Assembly (NCBI GenBank): GCA_944351345.1
Contig: CALVPO010000029.1
Coordinates: forward strand, 1 to 15,015
Direction of reading: 5' to 3'
Length of the DNA: 15,015 bases
DNA from: an uncultured Bacilli bacterium
GTDB taxonomy: Bacteria > Bacillota_I > Bacilli_A > RF39 > UBA660
In this document: piece after piece, positions 7,969 through 13,654 of the stretch
Numbering within the stretch: the stretch's first letter is position 1
Layout: each line of letters begins with the position of its first letter
Position numbers and translations under genes: made by a program
Notes under the pieces: model-generated
Seen by the model: the letters and a program-made list of their open reading frames with translations, nothing else
What the model was told of the DNA's origin: nothing
Databases searched by the model: none

Positions 7969-8456
7969 ATATAATTCTTATTCTCTTTTAAAAGTATATC
8001 ATCATCAACAAAATAAAATCCAAGTTTAATCCCAATCTTAGAAGTTACCCTTCCAACAGAAACATCATCCATCATAACACCTTTAATAGTATTATCTTTT
8101 AATAATTCATCGCAAACATATGCTATTAATCTCTCACCATATCCACACCCTCGGTATCCTTCTTCTATCCTAGCATAAGCTATATCAGTATAACCATCAC
8201 TACATCTAGTAATCTCAGCACCACCTATAGGAATACCATCCTTTATAACATAATAATCAAACTTAGGTCTTGCTCTAGTTACCTTAAAATATTCAAAATC
8301 CGACATACTACCCTGTTCAATAAAATCATATTTAAGTAAAAGACAATTTCTCTTATAAATATTCTTCCAATCAACACCCTTAGCTTTAATAGAATAAAAA
8401 TCAAATTTCATTCCTAATTCATAATCGGGTTTTATAATTTCAATATCATTATCCAT
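7947..8456 (-). CDS. GNAT-family N-acetyltransferase
   Basis: A 169-aa single-domain protein. The acetyl-CoA pyrophosphate-binding motif is EEGYRGCGYGERL (about 98-110; Q/R-x-x-G-x-G/A pattern), preceded by the beta-strand TDIAYARIE. The C-terminal VGRVTSKIGIKLGFYFVDD matches the usual S-x-x-L-x-x-K-L-G-F block. GNATs move an acyl group from acyl-CoA to a primary amine on small molecules, peptides or antibiotics; the acceptor cannot be read from sequence. AGGGGG lies 6 nt before ATG. It is the last gene of the minus-strand run, 25 nt after the glutamine-amidotransferase-like gene, so it probably shares that transcript. In this context it could cap a free amine on the product of the neighbouring ligases (inference). 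Confidence 0.85.
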   Translation of the reverse strand: MDNDIEIIKPDYELGMKFDFYSIKAKGVDWKNIYKRNCLLLKYDFIEQGSMSDFEYFKVTRARPKFDYYVIKDGIPIGGAEITRCSDGYTDIAYARIEEGYRGCGYGERLIAYVCDELLKDNTIKGVMMDDVSVGRVTSKIGIKLGFYFVDDDILLKENKNYIKNILNK

Positions 8457-8481
8457 AACTATCCCCCTAAACTAAATATAC

Positions 8482-9171
8482 TTAATTCATGCTATTAACA
8501 AAAGCATCAAATATCTTAATAGAATCATTATCCATAAGATACTCAGGATGCCACTCCAACCCTATTACAAATTTATGCTCTGGCATCTCTACAGCCTCTA
8601 TTACATTATCACTACTAAAAGCAGATATAACAAGCTCTTTCATCTCGAAATTAACATAACTATTATGCACACTATTAACTAAAATACTATCTTTACCAAT
8701 AATGTCTCTTAATTTAGTATCCTTAACAATATTATTCTTATGAATATATTTATCTTCAGGACCGTGATGACTATCATTACCTAAATTATCAGTCATATCA
8801 AACCTAATTCTATTCTTAGCATACATACTACATAAAGCTTGAAAACCTAGACAAATACAAAGAAGAGATTTATTATTCTTAATAGCATAATCAATTACAT
8901 ATTCATCAAAATTATACCAATAACTACCACCTGGTACAACAAATCCATCACAAATATCTAGAACCTTATCTAATTTAGTTTTATCTTTATAACTAAGCTT
9001 ATCTTCTCCCATTTTAGTATCCACATAATAACAATCATTAGTTGGAAGAATAGCTAAAAAAGTAACATCATCATAATTAGAAAAACACTTTCTAATACAC
9101 TCATTAACCTGAATAATCTTCTGTTTATCTTTATTATAATAACTTCTACCAACTATCCCAATTATCTTCAT
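8482..9171 (-). CDS. Class-I glutamine amidotransferase / peptidase C26 (gamma-glutamyl hydrolase, PuuD-like)
   Basis: A 229-aa stand-alone GATase-1 domain. Visible features are GFVVPGGSYW (oxyanion-side loop, about 76-85), the nucleophile elbow LLCICLGFQAL with C107, VNSVHNSYV (usual VNSxHHQ block) and GLEWHPE giving H208 and E210, which completes the Cys-His-Glu triad. The G-L-[QE]-W-H-P-E ending and the VNS-H block place it nearest the gamma-glutamyl-GABA hydrolase/PuuD branch. That branch hydrolyses gamma-glutamyl amides rather than channelling ammonia to a synthetase. It starts 4 nt after the stop of the HD-domain gene, with AGGA inside that gene's end, so translational coupling is likely. 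As I recall, families of this type are repeatedly found next to amidoligase genes, as here, and may remove or edit the amidoligase product. No signal peptide. Confidence 0.85.
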   Translation of the reverse strand: MKIIGIVGRSYYNKDKQKIIQVNECIRKCFSNYDDVTFLAILPTNDCYYVDTKMGEDKLSYKDKTKLDKVLDICDGFVVPGGSYWYNFDEYVIDYAIKNNKSLLCICLGFQALCSMYAKNRIRFDMTDNLGNDSHHGPEDKYIHKNNIVKDTKLRDIIGKDSILVNSVHNSYVNFEMKELVISAFSSDNVIEAVEMPEHKFVIGLEWHPEYLMDNDSIKIFDAFVNSMN

Positions 9172-9175
9172 GTTA

Positions 9176-10315
9176 TCACATTCCTATCTCTTTTAATACT
9201 CTTTTTACTTCACTTAAAAATAAATCATCAGTCATACCAGCAATAAAATCTATAACTTGTCTCTCCATTTTAGTATTTTCTAAATACTTACTATCCTGTC
9301 TATTTAAAAATATCTTAAATATTATATTATCTTTATCACCACTCTTTATAGCAGTAAGATAATTATCATATATCTTATTCATGCCTTGTCTATAATATTC
9401 ACGACTACTATTATCTATACTCTTACTATAAATATATTTATAATTAAATTCTTTTAATTTAAACAAAGCATCATATACTTCACTACTTAAACAAATATAA
9501 GGCTTATCTAAACTATTCTTTATAATATCCATAATAATAGTATTAACAATATCTTTATTACTATTTCCAAGCACCCTTACTATCTCATCTGGTATATCAT
9601 CTCTTTTTAATTTACCTAGTTCTAAAGCATCCTCTATATCTCTTCCTATATATCCTATAACATCACTTATTCTAACAACACAGCCCTCTAAAGTCATAGG
9701 TCTATTCTTTAAAGAAGAAGACACATCCAGGTAAGAATCATAATACTCTTTTAAAAACTCTTGCTTACTCTTCTTTTGGGGATAATATTTATTAGATAAA
9801 ATCTCCCCATTATGACACATAATACCATCTAATACCTGAATAGTTAAATTTAAACCACGACCATTATTTTCAACTTCCATATAATGTCTAACACCTTGAA
9901 TATTATGAAGAAAGCTCTCGTTTAACTCTCGCATAGATATTTCATTTAATAAAGATTCTCCTACATGACCAAGAGGTGTATGTCCAATATCATGGCCTAG
10001 GGCAATAGCTTCTATCAAATCAGTATTAAGCCTAAGTGCTCTACCTATCGTTCTAGCAATCTTACTTACTAACTGTACATGAAGCATTCTCCTAGAAATA
10101 TGATCATTATCAAAAAAAGAAAATACTTGTGTCTTATCCGTATATCTAGAATAACTAATAGAATGAATCATTTTATCAATATCCTTAAAAAAAGGAGTCC
10201 TAATATCATCATCTATTTCCTTAAATCTAATAGCCTCACTACTCTTAGTAGCATACTGACTAAAAGTACTCTCTATCTCTCTAAAATTCTTCTTAGCAAC
10301 ACTTATATAATCCAC
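9176..10315 (-). CDS. HD-domain dNTP triphosphohydrolase (dGTPase-like)
   Basis: A 379-aa cytosolic metal-dependent phosphohydrolase. The HD signature is complete: R-R-M-L-H (H79), then ALGHDIGHTPLGHVGE (HD at 108-109, about 104-120), and the distal metal ligand in VRISDVIGYIGRDIEDAL (D218). The extended HDIGHTPxGHxGE string and the length are characteristic of the Dgt/dGTPase-like family, which splits dNTPs into deoxynucleoside and triphosphate; SAMHD1 is a distant relative. Substrate choice cannot be told. Start is GTG 10313-10315 with AAGGAGG 9-10 nt upstream; that ribosome site is part of a small hairpin. It sits between the amidoligase and the C26-type gene with only 4 nt to the latter. 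The family also occurs in antiphage dNTP-depletion contexts, but nothing here shows that. Adjacent TGA and TAA codons end the gene. Confidence 0.88.
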   Translation of the reverse strand: MDYISVAKKNFREIESTFSQYATKSSEAIRFKEIDDDIRTPFFKDIDKMIHSISYSRYTDKTQVFSFFDNDHISRRMLHVQLVSKIARTIGRALRLNTDLIEAIALGHDIGHTPLGHVGESLLNEISMRELNESFLHNIQGVRHYMEVENNGRGLNLTIQVLDGIMCHNGEILSNKYYPQKKSKQEFLKEYYDSYLDVSSSLKNRPMTLEGCVVRISDVIGYIGRDIEDALELGKLKRDDIPDEIVRVLGNSNKDIVNTIIMDIIKNSLDKPYICLSSEVYDALFKLKEFNYKYIYSKSIDNSSREYYRQGMNKIYDNYLTAIKSGDKDNIIFKIFLNRQDSKYLENTKMERQVIDFIAGMTDDLFLSEVKRVLKEIGM

Positions 10316-10327
10316 TATATCTTACCC

Positions 10328-10346
10328 TCCTTAACCATATTAAGGA
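10328..10346 (-). promoter_or_regulatory. Hairpin covering the ribosome site of the dNTPase gene; possible weak internal promoter
   Basis: On the minus strand TCCTTAA (10340-10346) can pair with TTAAGGA (10328-10334) across a 5-nt loop. The second arm contains most of the AAGGAGG ribosome site for the GTG at 10315, so the helix would mask it. A weak promoter-like pair, TTGTTA (10366-10371) and TATCCT (10343-10348) with a 17-nt spacer, overlaps the same place. A transcript starting there would lack the first arm and free the ribosome site. Confidence 0.35.
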
Positions 10347-10381
10347 TAACATATTAATATACTAATAACAAGTAAAATTAA

Positions 10382-11365
10382 CTAACTTTTCTTCTTCCTT
10401 ACTAAAACATTCTTATCCAACTTAGCATCACTCTTTATATACTGTCTTAAAAAATTTAACTTATCAATATCTTCATCAAAAACAAAATTACAGAAAGAAA
10501 TAGCCCTAGATAAATTATATTTATCACTAAACTCTTCTAAATCATAGTTTCCTACAGTATCATAAAATAATCTATCTATATAATCCCAATCTTTATTATC
10601 ATCTAAACAACATAACATCATCTTTGTATCTACATTAACATAATTTTGCCAAATGCTCTTATTTAAAGTACCCATACCACTTCTAAATTCTAATGTTCTA
10701 TAATCATACCAGTTCTTTATCTCTTTATGACCATTATATTTAGATAAAACGAAATTTTTATCTAGTCTTCTAAAACTAATAGCCATATTCTTAAAAATAG
10801 AATAAGCTTTAACAAATTCATCAAAACTTCTTATTTGCTTATCATTTTTATAAAATAAATCTATATGTCTAAAAATAGAAAAATTTGATTCAGCATGCTT
10901 ATATAAATTATCTCTTGGATAATCTAATTCTCCATAATTAAATCTTAAAAGTACATCTTCATAAACAACATATAACTTAGCAAGTCTAGAATAATATTTT
11001 AAATTATCCTCTAAAATATTAGCACCTATATGAACATGTCCTCCACATTTTTGAGAAATTTTACCATTATACTTTTTAATAGCACAACAAACTTTATCTA
11101 AATCATTCCAAGTACTCTTAGTATCATGAAAAATATCACTAACAGCCTCACCACCTCTAGTAGAAAAAATTTGATCGCCATCATATAATGTCTCTTCATT
11201 AACTAACTCCCAAGGCTTACTAATCTTACCTGTATCATAAAGGCTCTTAACTTCATCATCTACATACGACCTATTAGCATTCACAAACTCAATCTCTAAC
11301 CCAAAACTGACATTTTCAATTAATTTTAAATTACCTCTATATTTAATTAAATCTTGCCACATCAT
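10382..11365 (-). CDS. Amidoligase-family enzyme (glutamine-synthetase-like COOH-NH2 ligase)
   Basis: A protein of about 327 aa with the hallmarks of the putative amidoligase family (Amidoligase_2, PF12224). It has FGLEIEF (G22, E24, E26; first metal/ATP-binding strand), GGEAVSDIF (the E-x-V-S block, E73), CGGHVHIGA (about 107-115; the G-x-H-V-H-x-G strand) and TLEFRSGMGTLN (about 224-235; the E-F-R-x-x-x-G-T block). These are spaced as in the glutamine-synthetase/glutamate-cysteine-ligase fold. The family is predicted to make amide bonds between a carboxylate and an amine using ATP; few members have known substrates. The frame opens upstream at TTG 11398, but AAGGGGGAG (encoding K-G-G in that reading) directly precedes ATGATG, so translation should start at 11365 or 11362. 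It lies upstream of the dNTPase, C26-like hydrolase and GNAT on the same strand, an arrangement suggesting a dedicated metabolite or peptide pathway. No signal peptide or membrane segment. Confidence 0.85.
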   Translation of the reverse strand: MMWQDLIKYRGNLKLIENVSFGLEIEFVNANRSYVDDEVKSLYDTGKISKPWELVNEETLYDGDQIFSTRGGEAVSDIFHDTKSTWNDLDKVCCAIKKYNGKISQKCGGHVHIGANILEDNLKYYSRLAKLYVVYEDVLLRFNYGELDYPRDNLYKHAESNFSIFRHIDLFYKNDKQIRSFDEFVKAYSIFKNMAISFRRLDKNFVLSKYNGHKEIKNWYDYRTLEFRSGMGTLNKSIWQNYVNVDTKMMLCCLDDNKDWDYIDRLFYDTVGNYDLEEFSDKYNLSRAISFCNFVFDEDIDKLNFLRQYIKSDAKLDKNVLVRKKKS

Positions 11366-11409
11366 AACTCCCCCTTTACTTCTATTATTAAGCTTCAAAA
11401 ATATAAATT

Positions 11410-11820
11410 TTATTTTTTTATATTTCTATAACTAGTATATTCTGTATTAATTTCTCTACCTTTCCAATCGCTAACAAAAAATCTTAAATAATTTTGAAGA
11501 GATAAACTATTTTGTATAAGTTCATGATTTCTTTTAGAATACACTAAACTAAATTCATTTTTATCATTATTAAATGAAAGTTCTCCTAAATAGCCATTCC
11601 AATTTAAATATAAATCCATTAAAATATCAGGATTTACAATATTATCTGCTAAAAATTCTAATCCCAAATAACTATAATTCTTACTACATTCATCAGCATA
11701 ACTACTTTCATAGAATCTAATAATATCTAAGATATTAGTAGCACTAAATATTGTTGACGTATATATATAATCATTTACATCGTTTGCATTAATAGAGATA
11801 AAATATTTATATATATTTAC
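11410..11820 (-). pseudogene. Start-less ORF, probable C-terminal half of the frameshifted J-domain gene
   Basis: This minus-strand frame is open from just after a TAG (11821-11823) to the TAA at 11410, about 136 codons. No ATG, GTG or well-placed TTG is found in its first ~50 codons; the only usable candidate is TTG 11665-11667, without a convincing ribosome site, which would give 85 aa. It overlaps the last 14 bases of the J-domain gene in another frame. Adding one TA unit to the TATATATA stretch at about 11809-11816 joins the two into one uninterrupted protein of about 294 aa. The translated part has clear protein-like composition (for example IFSATNILDIIRFYESSYAD and FFVSDWKGREINTEYTSY) but no family I recognise. 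It ends 45 nt before the amidoligase start. The alternatives are an independent small gene from TTG 11667 or a sequencing error. Confidence 0.5.
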
Positions 11821-12292
11821 CTAATACAGTCTCTCTATTTTGAGAAAAAGTAAAAGACTTGTATAAATCACCATTACTAAAATAAATGTCTATTATCATG
11901 CTACTACTTGTAAATTTAAGTATTTTAAAAGAATATCTTGGATTTTTAGTTTTATCAAGAGTCCTTGCATAATGAGCCCCATTCTTTTTATCTTTAGCAC
12001 TACTAAACATATTAAAATATTTCTTGTTAAATATTTTAATAAAATTATCTTTATCTTGATTAATAAGTTCAATTAATCGATAATATGCATTACTTATAGC
12101 ATCATATTTTTTTCTAAGTTCCTCTAATGTAAGGCCAGAAAAATTTACTTGATCTGGATGATATCTTTTTACTTGCTTTCTATATACCTTCTTTAATAAA
12201 TCTAAAACATCTTCATAAGTTAAATATTTATCAACCTTAAATTCTATACCCTCCGTTAGTACTTTCAAATTTTTCTCTAGCTCTAATTCCAT
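11807..12292 (-). CDS. J-domain (DnaJ-like) protein, probably frameshifted near its end
   Basis: A 161-aa reading with an N-terminal J-domain. Helix II LLKKVYRKQVKRYHPDQVN carries the invariant HPD (about 45-47) and is followed by LEELRKKYDAISNAYYRLIEL as helix III. J-domains stimulate the ATPase of DnaK-type chaperones and recruit it to a client defined by the rest of the protein. There is no Gly/Phe linker, zinc-finger or substrate domain of full DnaJ, so it is a specialised co-chaperone. Residues 85-161 (SFKILKFTSSSMIIDIYF and beyond) look like a beta-rich region interrupted at a TA repeat, with the frame apparently continuing in the following start-less ORF. The ATG has AAGGGGGA 5 nt upstream and a TTGACA/TAGAAT promoter about 30 nt further up. 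It is the first gene of the run leading to the amidoligase, dNTPase, C26 and GNAT genes. Confidence 0.75.
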   Translation of the reverse strand: MELELEKNLKVLTEGIEFKVDKYLTYEDVLDLLKKVYRKQVKRYHPDQVNFSGLTLEELRKKYDAISNAYYRLIELINQDKDNFIKIFNKKYFNMFSSAKDKKNGAHYARTLDKTKNPRYSFKILKFTSSSMIIDIYFSNGDLYKSFTFSQNRETVLGKYI

Positions 12293-12319
12293 CTTTATCC
12301 CCCTTAATAGATAGGAATT

Positions 12320-12348
12320 ATTCTACAACAAAAGAAATATTTTGTCAA
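12320..12348 (-). promoter_or_regulatory. Sigma-A type promoter of the J-domain/amidoligase operon
   Basis: Minus strand: TTGACA (12343-12348), 17-nt spacer, TAGAAT (12320-12325). The -35 is a perfect consensus and the -10 matches 5 of 6. The predicted start near 12313 gives a leader of about 20 nt containing AAGGGGGA before ATG 12292. Confidence 0.75.
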
Positions 12349-12400
12349 CTACAAATTTATTTTGCTATTTATAACTTATATTTAAAGAGAAAAAAAACAC

Positions 12401-12438
12401 TCATAATTATATTTACTAATATTTAATAAAATAACCAT
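12401..12438 (-). repeat. Direct-repeat copy of the ftsW 3' end (att-like)
   Basis: These 38 bases match 13659-13696, the last codons of ftsW, at 35 of 38 positions and in the same orientation. Read on the minus strand they still encode MVILLNISKYNYE against MGILLNISKYNYD in ftsW. The copy has no ftsW body upstream, so it is an isolated fragment. With the intact copy it bounds a segment of about 1.26 kb containing the 196-aa gene, an arrangement resembling integration at the 3' end of a gene. Confidence 0.7.
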
Positions 12439-12573
12439 TAAAACGTACTTTTTAGTAAAAAATACACAAAATTTAGATTTTTTTTACACTATACAATATT
12501 ATTGAAAATATTTTTTTATTTTAACATCATTCTTTAATACATACTATAAAAATAAAAAAAAATAAATCCAATA

Positions 12574-12592
12574 TAAAAAATAGTATTTTTTA
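12574..12592 (-). terminator. A/T-only hairpin after the 196-aa gene
   Basis: TAAAAAAT (12574-12581) and ATTTTTTA (12585-12592) form an 8-bp stem with a 3-nt loop that includes the gene's TAA stop. On the minus strand it is followed by T-rich sequence. The lack of G/C pairs makes it a weak terminator. Confidence 0.35.
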
Positions 12593-13180
12593 CCTACTTT
12601 TATAAGAAGATTTTATTATAATCTGTCCTAATATATTTTCACTGTCATCATACGTTGGAATAATATTATCATCTATTTTCGCTGAAGCATATAAAATTAC
12701 TTCTTCAAAGTTTTCAACCAAAATTATTGGATTATTTTCTATACCAACAAATGACTCTCCTTGAACTAACGTTAGCTTATTTAAAATATCACCATATAGT
12801 TCATTAAATTTTTCTAATAATTGATATTGATTTCTACTAATATTTTTTGGGAAGTGAAACAAAAATAACTTTTGATTATTTTCATTTATCATTCTTGCTA
12901 TAATATTTTCTTTTCCATACTGACTATTTATTTTTACTGTTTTCATCATTTTATTCATTTTAGAAAAATCAGAATCATTAATATCATAAATAATTTGATA
13001 AATATCTGAAAAAGTTGTTGCATGTACTTCTTTCCCATCATTTGAAGTCTTCGTCAAAATAAATTGATTATCAGTTATAATCAGTACTGCTGAATTATCA
13101 ACAATACCTAAGGTATCTTCAGAATAGTATTCTTCTATACTAAATTTACTTATATTTTCTATTAGTTCTTGTTTTGTCAT
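12590..13180 (-). CDS. Hypothetical protein, 196 aa
   Basis: I do not recognise this family. It is a soluble-looking alpha/beta protein with no signal peptide, no membrane segment and no cysteine/histidine metal cluster. Alternating strand-like stretches (SAVLIITDNQFILTKT, QKLFLFHFPKN, NPIILVENFEEVILYA) and acidic helices suggest a compact globular fold, perhaps with two repeated beta-rich halves. The start at ATG 13180 is supported by GAGGGAG 9 nt upstream. A TTGACA/TATTCT promoter at 13435-13463 would give it an unusually long leader of about 250 nt. It stands alone between ftsW and the J-domain operon, inside a segment bounded by repeats of the ftsW 3' end, which suggests it arrived as cargo of a small insertion (inference). 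Alternatives are a phage- or toxin-antitoxin-related accessory protein; nothing in the sequence decides this. Confidence 0.7.
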   Translation of the reverse strand: MTKQELIENISKFSIEEYYSEDTLGIVDNSAVLIITDNQFILTKTSNDGKEVHATTFSDIYQIIYDINDSDFSKMNKMMKTVKINSQYGKENIIARMINENNQKLFLFHFPKNISRNQYQLLEKFNELYGDILNKLTLVQGESFVGIENNPIILVENFEEVILYASAKIDDNIIPTYDDSENILGQIIIKSSYKSR

Positions 13181-13434
13181 TATATTTTACTCCCTCTTAA
13201 TTTAATTCTAAATATTCATATATATAAATAATTCAAAAAAATAAAAAATCACTCTAAATCTACATTACCTTGGTTTATCCTTAAATATAATATAAACTTA
13301 TACTATATTTACTTTTTCTATTAACTATAAATATCATTCTTCTATCCAATCTAAAAAAACTTTTTAGCATATTCTAACTCTTTAGAATTTTAGTCAATCC
13401 TAAATTCTAGATCATTATTTAAATACCTAAAAGT

Positions 13435-13463
13435 AGAATATCAAATTACAGATAAAATGTCAA
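13435..13463 (-). promoter_or_regulatory. Sigma-A type promoter with long leader
   Basis: Minus strand: TTGACA (13458-13463), 17-nt spacer, TATTCT (13435-13440). The -35 is perfect and the -10 matches 4 of 6. The next gene downstream starts at 13180, so the transcript would have about 250 nt of untranslated leader, or the promoter may drive a small RNA. Confidence 0.5.
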
Positions 13464-13474
13464 TTACGACTTAT

Positions 13475-13512
13475 TTTATTAATTTAAATTTGAAAGGATT
13501 TAAATTAATAAA
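13475..13512. repeat. 15-bp perfect inverted repeat, A/T only
   Basis: TTTATTAATTTAAAT (13475-13489) and its exact complement (13498-13512) flank the 8-nt loop TTGAAAGG. It lies about 12 bp upstream of the -35 box of the minus-strand promoter. Neither side has a terminator-like T-tract, so an operator or element end is as plausible as an RNA hairpin. Confidence 0.55.
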
Positions 13513-13606
13513 CATTTATTATTTGATTTTCAATTATATATTTATCCTTTTTCTGATAAGAGTCTAAAATATCTACAACTGCAAAAAAAACATCATTTTT
13601 TATCAT
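13505..13606 (-). CDS. Possible small ORF, 33 aa
   Basis: It reads MIKNDVFFAVVDILDSYQKK and continues to ENQIINVY, stopping at TAA 13505-13507 inside the inverted repeat. A weak AGGT lies 4 nt before the ATG. The hydrophobic-then-charged composition is more protein-like than its surroundings, but the size allows chance. It follows ftsW on the same strand after about 50 nt. It could be a leader peptide, a small protein or a gene remnant. Confidence 0.2.
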   Translation of the reverse strand: MIKNDVFFAVVDILDSYQKKDKYIIENQIINVY

Positions 13607-13654
13607 TAGTACCTACTATATACATTTCAATATTAAATTTCTTTATTATATTAT

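Larger units (their letters stand above)
12293..12589. other. AT-rich intergenic region between the J-domain and 196-aa genes
   Basis: About 297 nt without a gene. It holds the J-domain operon promoter, a 38-bp copy of the ftsW 3' end (12401-12438) and, next to the 196-aa gene, an A/T hairpin. The remainder (about 12439-12570) is A/T-rich sequence in which I see no gene. Confidence 0.5.
13181..13654. other. Long AT-rich intergenic region downstream of ftsW
   Basis: About 475 nt without a convincing gene. It contains a good minus-strand promoter (13435-13463), a 15-bp A/T inverted repeat (13475-13512), an imperfect inverted repeat TAGAATTTTAG/CTAAATTCTA (13383-13393 and 13400-13409), a short CTAAAAA/TTTTTAG hairpin (13351-13367) and a 33-codon minus-strand ORF (13505-13606). 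No tRNA or recognised riboswitch core was seen. The density of small inverted repeats suggests a structured leader or a decayed element end. Confidence 0.5.

Noticed and set aside
9176..10315. Alternative genetic code with TGA as Trp
   Set aside because: The dNTPase gene ends TGA then TAA, so that stop alone is uninformative, but Trp residues elsewhere use TGG and other proteins end normally without TGA inside conserved domains.
10079..10357. 92-aa plus-strand reading across the start of the dNTPase gene
   Set aside because: It is antisense to conserved HD-domain codons, and its Ser/Thr/Ile-rich composition reflects the opposite strand.
13369..13397. TTGACT/GAATAT as a second minus-strand promoter
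   Set aside because: The -10 is poor at the 17-nt spacing, and the better TATGCT is 20 nt away; the TTGACA site 60 bp upstream is clearly superior.
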